Shown in pieces: positions 57,917 to 64,000 of a DNA stretch of 64,000 nt (positions are counted from its first letter, which is position 1; each line of letters starts with the position of its first letter). Source of the DNA: an uncultured Pelagibacteraceae bacterium (lineage in GTDB: Bacteria; Pseudomonadota; Alphaproteobacteria; Pelagibacterales; Pelagibacteraceae). Position numbers and translations under genes: made by a program. The stretch is taken from the NCBI GenBank assembly GCA_902606115.1, contig CACLFM010000002.1:1-64000 (forward strand). Reading direction: 5' to 3'. The notes below the pieces were generated by a model, which was not told the origin of the DNA, ran no database searches, and saw nothing but the letters and a program-made list of their open reading frames with translations.

Positions 57917-59223
57917 GCTACCATAAAACTTATTACACTTAAAACTGCTATCAACCAAATAGCAGGAGAAGTTGTAGAAATTTTTCCAGTAAATATTTTA
58001 ATCAATGCGTAAGATATAAATGCAAGAGCAATTCCATTGCTAATACTATAGGTAAGCGGCATTGTTATCATTGCTACTATTGACGGAGCAGACTCTGCTA
58101 TATCATTCCATTCAATATCAGTAATATTTCTAACAAACAAAACAGCCACATATAAAAGTGCTGCTCCATCAATTTCTTTAGGTAAACTTGTTGCTAAAGG
58201 TGAAAAGAATAAACATGATAAAAATAAAATTCCAATTACCAAAGAGGTCATACCAGTTCTTCCACCTGCTTTAACTCCAGCACCAGACTCTACGTAACTT
58301 GTGACAGTTGTCGTACCCATCATTGCACCTGCGACTGTAGCTACACTGTCTGACATCATAGCTTTGTTAATATCCGTAACTCTACCTTTGCTGTCAACTT
58401 TGCCAGCTACATTAGCTACAGATGTTAATGTTCCTGCTGTATCAAAAAAATCGATAAATAATAATGTAAATACCACAGTTGACATACTCGCTGATAATGC
58501 TGCTTTTAAATCGAAATCAAATAAATATGTCATTGGGGGAGGTGAACTTACAACCCCATTAAATTTTGCTAAACCAGTGACCCATGCAATTATACTAAAA
58601 GCAATTATTCCAATTATAATATTGCCTTTTACTTTTAGTTTCTCAAGCACAACCATAGAAACAAATGCCAAACATCCTAATAACACTAAAGGATTTTTCA
58701 AATCACCAAGAGTAACTAAAGTGACCGGATGGTCTCCAACGACTCCCATTATTTCTAGTCCTATTATAGCTAAAAATAATCCTATGCCTGCTCCAATTCC
58801 TAATTTTAAACTTTTTGGAATTGAATTAATTAGCCATGCTCTTAATGGTGTCAGGGATATAATTAAAAATAATACTCCTGCTACAAAAACTGCACCTAGG
58901 GCGGCCTGTGGGGTATAGCCCATACCTGCAACTACGCCAAATGCTACAAAAGCATTTATTCCCATTCCAGGAGCTAGGCCAATTGGCCAAGTTTTTCCAT
59001 AAAATGCCATTATGAAACAAGCAAGAGCAGTTGCTAAAATTGTAGCTGTAAAAACTGCACCAAAATCAAAAAAACCTTTTTCTGGCCCAGCAAATTCCCC
59101 CGATAAAATAAAAGGGTTTAAAAACATTATGTAGGCCATTGTTAGGAATGTTGTTATTCCGGCAATAACCTCAGTTTTAAAATTTGTTTTATACTTTTTA
59201 TATTCAAAATATTTGTCTAACAT
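57913..59223 (-). CDS. NCS2-family purine permease (AzgA/GhxP-like)
   Basis: 436-residue inner-membrane permease with about 13 hydrophobic spans. It starts with FEYKKYKTNFKTEVIAGITTFLTM and has MAYIMFLNP, FYGKTWPIGLAPGMGINAF, FFDTAGTLTSVA and the C-terminal TTTVTSYVESGAGV of the AzgA (adenine/guanine/hypoxanthine) subgroup. A GGAGG site precedes the ATG. Likely purine uptake, matching the convergent salvage PRTase. Confidence 0.9.
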   Translation of the reverse strand: MLDKYFEYKKYKTNFKTEVIAGITTFLTMAYIMFLNPFILSGEFAGPEKGFFDFGAVFTATILATALACFIMAFYGKTWPIGLAPGMGINAFVAFGVVAGMGYTPQAALGAVFVAGVLFLIISLTPLRAWLINSIPKSLKLGIGAGIGLFLAIIGLEIMGVVGDHPVTLVTLGDLKNPLVLLGCLAFVSMVVLEKLKVKGNIIIGIIAFSIIAWVTGLAKFNGVVSSPPPMTYLFDFDLKAALSASMSTVVFTLLFIDFFDTAGTLTSVANVAGKVDSKGRVTDINKAMMSDSVATVAGAMMGTTTVTSYVESGAGVKAGGRTGMTSLVIGILFLSCLFFSPLATSLPKEIDGAALLYVAVLFVRNITDIEWNDIAESAPSIVAMITMPLTYSISNGIALAFISYALIKIFTGKISTTSPAIWLIAVLSVISFMVA

Positions 59224-59347
59224 AAATCCTCCATAACCTAAAAATTATCAGATTAACTAAAAAATTCCTTAATTAAATATTCTTTATTAACAATATTCAA
59301 CTATAAGTTTATTTTTAATATTTACCTTTATGTTATTATTAAATTTT

Positions 59348-59659
59348 ATGAAAAAAATAATTTGTTTATTTTCAGCTCTTTTATTTTTCTTATTATCCAG
59401 TTGCAAAACAGTGCAAAATAAAGCTGACGAAGTAATTCAAAAAGAAGATAAATATCTAATGAAATTTTTAAATAAAAAAAAAGACTTGTTAATTGCTGAA
59501 TTCGGAGCTCCAGATTTAATTTCACCTAATGACGGAGAGCCAACTAGTACAGGTAAGATAATATACGTTTCAAAAAAATATGGAATTAAGTGCCAAAGAA
59601 GTTTTGAAATTGATGAGAGTGATTTTGTTGTAAGTTACTCTTCTAAAGGATGTTTTTAA
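59348..59659 (+). CDS. Small lipoprotein of unknown function
   Basis: 103 residues. A signal sequence with lipobox (FFLLSSC, Cys about 19) is followed by a small soluble domain containing FLNKKKDLLIAEFGAPDLISPNDG and two Cys (GIKCQRSF, KGCF), resembling the small SmpA/BamE-like fold by eye only. Not confidently assigned. I chose ATG 59348 because it begins the signal peptide, six codons after an earlier start. A terminator follows. Confidence 0.75.
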   Translation: MKKIICLFSALLFFLLSSCKTVQNKADEVIQKEDKYLMKFLNKKKDLLIAEFGAPDLISPNDGEPTSTGKIIYVSKKYGIKCQRSFEIDESDFVVSYSSKGCF

Positions 59660-59682
59660 CTTGCGGGGCTTTACCCCACAAG
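59660..59682. terminator. Bidirectional terminator between lipoprotein gene and hsp20
   Basis: CTTGCGGGG (59660-59668) pairs with CCCCACAAG (59674-59682) around a five-base loop, with one C-A mismatch in the middle. It lies between two convergent stops (59659 and 59694). AT-rich tails occur on both sides, so it can serve both genes. Confidence 0.75.
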
Positions 59683-59693
59683 CAAGGTTTAAC

Positions 59694-60140
59694 TTATTTT
59701 ATTTGAATAAGCTTCTTTTTCTTATACTCTGGCACTATTCTTTCACATTCAATAGTTAAAAGTCCGTCTCTTAAATTTGCTTCACCAACTTTAACGTCTT
59801 CAGCAATTTTGAATGATCTAGTAAATTGTCTTTGAGATATTCCTCTATGAATAATCTCTTCATTTACGAATGTACTATTAGACTTTTCAATTGGTTTTGT
59901 TCTTACAGTCAAAAGATTGTCTTCATATTCAACCTCAACATCTTTTTTATTAAATCCTGCAAGAGCTACTTCAATTGAGTAATTGTCTTTACCAGTTTTT
60001 CTAATGTTATATGGTGGATAATTTGAATGAGTTGTCAAACTTCCATTTCCTAACATGTTTTCAAATTGATCAAACATATCATCAAAACCTATAGAAAATG
60101 GTCTTAATGAATTAAAGATCGATAGGTCCTTACTTGTCAT
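59694..60140 (-). CDS. hsp20: Small heat-shock protein (Hsp20/IbpA family)
   Basis: 148-residue alpha-crystallin-type chaperone. The start RPFSIGFDDMFDQFENM is the IbpA pattern; the crystallin domain runs from about 33 to 125 (PPYNIRKTGKDNYSIEVALAGF, GISQRQFTRSF, ADVKV-like). The ATG 60140 is set by a strong AGGAGG site (60150-60145); a longer start at 60179 lacks one. It holds aggregated proteins for refolding. A heat-shock promoter is predicted upstream. Confidence 0.93.
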   Translation of the reverse strand: MTSKDLSIFNSLRPFSIGFDDMFDQFENMLGNGSLTTHSNYPPYNIRKTGKDNYSIEVALAGFNKKDVEVEYEDNLLTVRTKPIEKSNSTFVNEEIIHRGISQRQFTRSFKIAEDVKVGEANLRDGLLTIECERIVPEYKKKKLIQIK

Positions 60141-60198
60141 ATTTCCTCCTTTGTTAGCAAGTTTATTTTGATGTCCCATTAGGCAACATCTGATTTTT

Positions 60199-60225
60199 AT
60201 ATGGTAAGTATTTTTAAATTTTCAA
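60199..60225 (-). promoter_or_regulatory. Sigma-32-like heat-shock promoter of hsp20
   Basis: On the minus strand, TTGAAA (60225-60220) is followed after a 13-base spacer by TACCATAT (60206-60199), resembling the RpoH pattern CTTGAAA and CCCCATnT. The strand and location fit hsp20, about 60 bases upstream of its ATG. The -10 matches six of eight. RpoH is not in the window. Confidence 0.55.
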
Positions 60226-60234
60226 TATGTAATT

Positions 60235-61158
60235 TTAATTATTTTGTTGCAATGCCTTAATATGCTCTTCAGCACTTTCTGCAAGAGCATTTAAATCATA
60301 ACCACCCTCTAATATTGAAACAATTTTTTTATTTAAATATTTATTTGCTGTGACAAGAGTTCTTCTTGTAATTTCATAAAAATCTTTTGATTTGAGCTTG
60401 AATTGAGCGAGCGGATCATCTTGATGAGCATCAAAACCAGCTGAAAAAATTAAAAACTCTGGTTTAAAATTATCTAATTTTTTTAAAACATGATTATAGG
60501 CATCAAAATAATCTTTAGATGACGTACCTGCAGGTAAAGGTATATTAAATATATTATTAAACTTGCCTTTTTCATTTTCAGATCCAGTGCCTGGATAAAA
60601 AGGGTACTGATGAATTGAAATATATAAAACTTTTTTATTTTCGTAAAAAATATCTTGTGTACCGTTACCATGATGAACATCAAAATCTATAATAGCTATC
60701 TTATTATAATTATATTTTTCGATTAAATATTGAGCTCCTATTGCTGCATTATTAAAAATACAAAAACCCATAGATTTATTTTTTTCACAATGATGTCCTG
60801 GTGGTCTTACAGCACAAAATGCATTCTTGAATTTCTCTGATTCTACTCCATCTATTGCCTTAATTATCGAACCAACAGCGTCATATGTTGCTCTTTTACT
60901 TCCAGGAGATATAATTGTGTCACCGTCTAAAAATTTAAGGCCATTAGTTGGAAATGAATTTTCTATATTATCAACATAATTGGACTCATGAACTTTTTTT
61001 AATATTTTATGGTCAAATTTTTCTGATTTAACCCATATTAAATTATCTCTTTTTTTGAGTTTATTAATAACTGCCGCAACTCTCTTTGGTTGTTCAGGAT
61101 GCCCATCTCCAGTAATGTGATCTTCTGAAGTATCGGATATTACTATCGCAGTATTCAC
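60235..61158 (-). CDS. Histone-deacetylase-family amidohydrolase
   Basis: 307-residue zinc hydrolase of the class II HDAC/acetylpolyamine amidohydrolase superfamily. Motifs: GHPEQPKRVAAV, RPPGHHCEKNKSMGFCIFNN, the zinc-binding DFDVHHGNGTQDIFY, SAGFDAHQDDPL and the catalytic Tyr in LEGGYDLNAL. Substrate in the cell could be an acetylated polyamine, acetyl-lysine protein or another amide. A GTG start overlaps the dapE stop (GTGA), so it is coupled to lysine synthesis genes. The polyamine operon at 33-37 kb offers one possible link. Confidence 0.88.
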   Translation of the reverse strand: MNTAIVISDTSEDHITGDGHPEQPKRVAAVINKLKKRDNLIWVKSEKFDHKILKKVHESNYVDNIENSFPTNGLKFLDGDTIISPGSKRATYDAVGSIIKAIDGVESEKFKNAFCAVRPPGHHCEKNKSMGFCIFNNAAIGAQYLIEKYNYNKIAIIDFDVHHGNGTQDIFYENKKVLYISIHQYPFYPGTGSENEKGKFNNIFNIPLPAGTSSKDYFDAYNHVLKKLDNFKPEFLIFSAGFDAHQDDPLAQFKLKSKDFYEITRRTLVTANKYLNKKIVSILEGGYDLNALAESAEEHIKALQQNN

Positions 61159-62312
61159 TTAAAATATTCTTCTAATATGTCTGAATAAATTTTGGTTAAA
61201 TTTTTTAAATCTTTTATAGAAACTGCTTCATCCACTTTATGCATAGTTTTGCCAACTAATCCAAATTCGAGGCAGGGAGATATTTTTCTTATAAATCTTG
61301 CATCAGACGTACCACCAGTTGTTGATAATTTAGGTTTTATTTTAGTATTCTTTTTAATTATATTTTGAATTTTAAAGGTAAAATCATTCGGTTTACATAA
61401 AAACGCCTCACCAGATACTTTATATTTAATATTATATTTGGAATTTTTCTTCCTGCATACTTTAGTAAAAATATCATTTAACTTTTTTTTTAAAGAATTA
61501 GACGAATGATTATTATTAAAACGTATGTTAAAAGTAGCTTCCGCAGAACTTGGTATAATATTATCTATATTATTATTTATATTTATTCTGGTCACTTCCA
61601 AGTTAGTTGGCTGAAAATTTTTAGTGCCATTATCAAACCTAATATTTTTTAATTTGTTTAAAATTTCTACTATCGTAGTAGATGGATTGTTGGCTCTATC
61701 AGGATACGCAACATGTCCCTGAATACCATTAACAATCAATTTTCCAGTTAAACTTCCTCTTCGGCCTATCTTAATCATCTCACCCAATTTATTTGGATTA
61801 GTCGGCTCTCCAACCAAACAAAAGTTTATTTTTTCTTTTTTCTTTTTTAAATAATCAACAACCTTTTTAGTTCCATTTATTGCATCACCCTCTTCATCAC
61901 CGGTAATTAAAAAACTTATTGATCCTTTAAAATTTATGTTTTTGTCTAAAAAAATACTTACAGCAGACACAAAAGACGCAATTGAACTTTTCATATCATT
62001 AGCGCCCCTGCCAATCAGATGTCCTTTTTTAACTTTTGGTTTGAATGGGTTTACAGTCCAGTCATTTATATTGCCTGGAGGTACAACATCTAAATGCCCA
62101 GCGTAACAAAAATTTGGATTTTTATTTCCTAATCTAGCGTATAAATTTTTTACAGGCTTATGTTTTTTGTCTTTGAAAGTAATTATCTTGGTCTTAAAAC
62201 CCAATTTATTTAATTTTTTTTTTAAAAATTTCATTACCCCTGCATCCACAGGTGTTATTGATGGAAATCCTATTAGCTCTTTAGCTAACTTAAGTTCATT
62301 TATTTTTTGCAT
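61155..62312 (-). CDS. dapE: Succinyl-diaminopimelate desuccinylase
   Basis: 385-residue M20 metallopeptidase-type enzyme of the lysine/meso-diaminopimelate pathway, hydrolysing N-succinyl-LL-DAP. Metal ligands in YAGHLDVVPPG, GRGANDMKSSIA and the catalytic Glu pair in ITGDEEGDA; late SGEAFLCKP and STTGGTSDARFI are DapE motifs. Three bases after dapD, and overlaps the HDAC gene. Confidence 0.95.
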   Translation of the reverse strand: MQKINELKLAKELIGFPSITPVDAGVMKFLKKKLNKLGFKTKIITFKDKKHKPVKNLYARLGNKNPNFCYAGHLDVVPPGNINDWTVNPFKPKVKKGHLIGRGANDMKSSIASFVSAVSIFLDKNINFKGSISFLITGDEEGDAINGTKKVVDYLKKKKEKINFCLVGEPTNPNKLGEMIKIGRRGSLTGKLIVNGIQGHVAYPDRANNPSTTIVEILNKLKNIRFDNGTKNFQPTNLEVTRININNNIDNIIPSSAEATFNIRFNNNHSSNSLKKKLNDIFTKVCRKKNSKYNIKYKVSGEAFLCKPNDFTFKIQNIIKKNTKIKPKLSTTGGTSDARFIRKISPCLEFGLVGKTMHKVDEAVSIKDLKNLTKIYSDILEEYFK

Positions 62313-62315
62313 TTT

Positions 62316-63143
62316 TTATTCTCTTAAAAGATCGTTTACCGAAGTTTTAGATCTCGTTTTTTCATCAACTTGTTTTATTATTACAGCACAATACAAAGAT
62401 GCTGCTGTAGCATTATTTTTATCTGGTAAAGTTCCTGGCACTACAACTGAATAAGGTGGTACTTTACCATATGTTATTTTTCCTGATTTACGATCGACTA
62501 TTTTAGTTGATTGCCCTATGTACATTCCCATACTTAAGACAGACCCTTCACCAACTATTACTCCTTCAACTACTTCAGACATTGCGCCTAAAAAAACATT
62601 ATCTTCAATAATTGTAGGTAGCGCTTGAGCTGGTTCTAAAACACCCCCGACTCCTGAACCTGCGGATATATGACAATTTTTTCCAATCTGACAACAACTA
62701 CCTGCTCTTGCAAATGTGTCTATCATTGTGCCCTCATCAATGTAAGCACCTATGTTTACGTAACACGGCATCAAAACAGCATTTTTTCCCACAAACGAAC
62801 CTTTTCTCACTGGAGAATTAGGAACCATTCTAAAGCCAGCTTTTTCATGATCCTCTTTAGACCAACCTGCAGTTTTACCTTTTAATAAATGAGCTTTATC
62901 ATACCAACTACTATAAGGACCATTTAAATTTTCCATTGGGTAAATTCTAAAACTTAACATTATAGCTTTTTTAATATGCTGGTGAGCAATCCATTGACCA
63001 TTTACTTTTTCTGCAGCCCTAACTTTCCCACTGTCCAAGTCTGAAATTATTTGATTAATTACGTCTTTAAGCTTTTGATTAGAATTAGGGTTAACCTGAT
63101 CCTTAATTTCCCAGGCATCATTAATAATTTTTTCTAAAGACAT
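62316..63143 (-). CDS. dapD: Tetrahydrodipicolinate N-succinyltransferase
   Basis: 275-residue trimeric left-handed beta-helix acyltransferase using succinyl-CoA; the step before the aminotransferase and DapE in the DAP pathway. N-terminal helix region KVRAAEKVNGQWIAHQHIKKA, and hexapeptide repeats (MPCYVNIGAYIDEGTMIDTF, SAGSGVGGVLEPAQALP, VEGVIVGEGSVLSMGMYIG). Three-base gaps to both neighbours. Confidence 0.96.
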   Translation of the reverse strand: MSLEKIINDAWEIKDQVNPNSNQKLKDVINQIISDLDSGKVRAAEKVNGQWIAHQHIKKAIMLSFRIYPMENLNGPYSSWYDKAHLLKGKTAGWSKEDHEKAGFRMVPNSPVRKGSFVGKNAVLMPCYVNIGAYIDEGTMIDTFARAGSCCQIGKNCHISAGSGVGGVLEPAQALPTIIEDNVFLGAMSEVVEGVIVGEGSVLSMGMYIGQSTKIVDRKSGKITYGKVPPYSVVVPGTLPDKNNATAASLYCAVIIKQVDEKTRSKTSVNDLLRE

Positions 63144-63146
63144 AAT

Positions 63147-63839
63147 TTATTTGTTTTTTAATAGCCTTATTTCTTTAAGAAATAAAGACAGATTTTCAAT
63201 CTTATAAGAAATATAATCTTTATTCGAGTCCATCTTGCCAAAATGTTCATCATTAATCAGCCAAACAGTATAACATCCTCTTTCATGCCCAATGCTTAAA
63301 TTTTTTGCAATATCTTCAATATAAATAGTTTCTTCTGGATTTATCTTAAATTTATTAAGCATTAGATCAAAAGTCTTTGCTTCAGGTTTAGGCACATAAC
63401 CAGCATCTTGTATATCAAACACTTTATTTCTTCCAAAAAGATCATATATTCCAAGATGTGTTAATATATTTTCAGCGTGCTCGGCACTCCCATTAGTGAA
63501 AATAAACTTTTCCATGTCTAAGTTTATCAACTCTTCCCTCATAATTTTATCTTCTTTCATAAAAGAGAGATCAATTGTGTGTACATATTTTAAAAATTCT
63601 TGTGGTTGTATGTCGTGATGTATCATCAGCCCATTTAAACTTGTATTATACTTATAAAAATAATCGGTTTGCAATGTTTTAGCCTCATCTCGACTAATTT
63701 TTAATCTATCAGAAATAAATTGTGTCATACGATTTGATACTTGACCAAATACTTTTTCTAATGAATAATTGTTATGTTTTCCATAACATACTCCATCAAG
63801 ATCTAATAATAGATAATTCATTTCTTTTAAATTTTTCAT
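63147..63839 (-). CDS. Pyrimidine 5'-nucleotidase-like HAD hydrolase
   Basis: 230-residue haloacid-dehalogenase phosphatase of the SDT1/Phm8-like group, annotated in many alphaproteobacteria as pyrimidine 5'-nucleotidase. HAD motif I is [12 protein letters not shown] (the usual DxDxT/V, here DLDGV), motif [11 protein letters not shown], motif III Lys in [11 protein letters not shown], and motif [12 protein letters not shown]. Its ATG overlaps the argB stop (ATGA), and dapD follows. A nucleotide-phosphate role is by family. Confidence 0.85.
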   Translation of the reverse strand: MKNLKEMNYLLLDLDGVCYGKHNNYSLEKVFGQVSNRMTQFISDRLKISRDEAKTLQTDYFYKYNTSLNGLMIHHDIQPQEFLKYVHTIDLSFMKEDKIMREELINLDMEKFIFTNGSAEHAENILTHLGIYDLFGRNKVFDIQDAGYVPKPEAKTFDLMLNKFKINPEETIYIEDIAKNLSIGHERGCYTVWLINDEHFGKMDSNKDYISYKIENLSLFLKEIRLLKNK

Positions 63840-64000
63840 TTTCTTATTAATGTTCCTGATCCTTTATCTGAAAAAATTTCAAATAATATTGAATGTTTTT
63901 TTCTACCATCAATTATTGCAACTGCAGTTACTCCATTGTTAACAGCATCTAAACATGTATTAATTTTAGGTATCATTCCCTCTGTTATTGTTTCGTCCTT
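63836..64000 (-). CDS. argB: Acetylglutamate kinase, C-terminal end (partial)
   Basis: The last 54 codons of an amino-acid-kinase protein run off the right edge. The reading frame on the minus strand gives [34 protein letters not shown] and DKGSGTLI, the ArgB C-terminal signature. The TGA overlaps the nucleotidase start (ATGA). This indicates an argB-nucleotidase-dapD-dapE-deacetylase transcription unit. The start and ATP-binding half lie outside the window. Confidence 0.9.
   Translation of the reverse strand, partial: KDETITEGMIPKINTCLDAVNNGVTAVAIIDGRKKHSILFEIFSDKGSGTLIRK

Noticed and set aside
58301-58918. 205-codon open frame antisense to the purine permease
   Set aside because: It is a shadow frame of a clear membrane-protein gene, with no family signature and repetitive low-complexity Thr/Ile/Pro content.
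59224-59347. Purine riboswitch before the purine permease
   Set aside because: No conserved purine-aptamer core was seen; the region is plain AT-rich sequence.

Overview
The window looks like a piece of a SAR11-type (Pelagibacterales, Candidatus Pelagibacter-like) alphaproteobacterial chromosome. The DNA is strongly AT-rich, the proteins are rich in Lys, Asn and Ile, and intergenic gaps are very short, with many ATGA, TAATG or GTGA junctions. Typical markers are a class I lysyl-tRNA synthetase, a SAM-II riboswitch on metX, ChvI/ChvG, a RegA-type regulator, an ATPase zeta-type inhibitor and a 2,3-BPG-dependent phosphoglycerate mutase. I see no rRNA, tRNA, insertion sequence, prophage or CRISPR array. 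Both window edges cut genes: sucA on the left and argB on the right.

Layout. 1-3152: sucA (3' end)-sucB-lpd, the 2-oxoglutarate dehydrogenase complex. 3230-6065: an overlapping three-gene cassette of a PhyH-type dioxygenase, a SAM methyltransferase and an EgtD-like histidine methyltransferase. A 318-base non-coding gap follows. 6384-8345: priA. 8460-13220: atpHAGDC. 13213-19762 (minus): rplU-rpmA-obgE-proB-proA-nadD-rsfS-ctpA-nudix. 19824-22251 (minus): metX-metW-gloB behind a SAM-II riboswitch. 22427-24407: hisC-like aminotransferase and tyrA. 24404-29538 (minus): trkH, ampG-like permease, NlpC/P60 peptidase, TPR-sulfotransferase. 29624-33098: lysS-pyrD, then rpmB and a queuosine-precursor transporter. 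33099-37267 (minus): a polyamine operon of decarboxylase, deoxyhypusine-synthase-like enzyme, N-carbamoylputrescine amidase and agmatine deiminase. 37424-39490: regA, bioY and an ABC ATPase. 39541-47980: polA, chvI-chvG, ahcY, tsaE, amgK-like, murU-like. 47966-50509: gpmA, VanZ-like, zeta inhibitor, thermonuclease, lipoprotein. 50506-55724 (minus): msrA-sseA-RND adaptor-RND pump. 55769-59223: EamA transporter, DNA glycosylase, phosphoribosyltransferase, purine permease. 59348-64000: small lipoprotein, hsp20, and argB-nucleotidase-dapD-dapE-deacetylase.

Themes. SAM metabolism recurs: metX/metW under SAM-II control, ahcY with its own likely promoter, and two SAM-dependent methyltransferases in the cassette. 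Polyamine synthesis is concentrated in one four-gene operon that could run from arginine to putrescine and on to a homospermidine-like product. Peptidoglycan recycling is split between AmpG plus NlpC/P60 and AmgK plus MurU.

The best candidate for something undescribed is the cassette at 3230-6065. An EgtD-like hercynine-type methyltransferase sits with a dioxygenase and a second methyltransferase in place of the sulfoxide synthase expected for ergothioneine. The first two genes use mainly CGN arginine codons, unlike their AGA-using surroundings.
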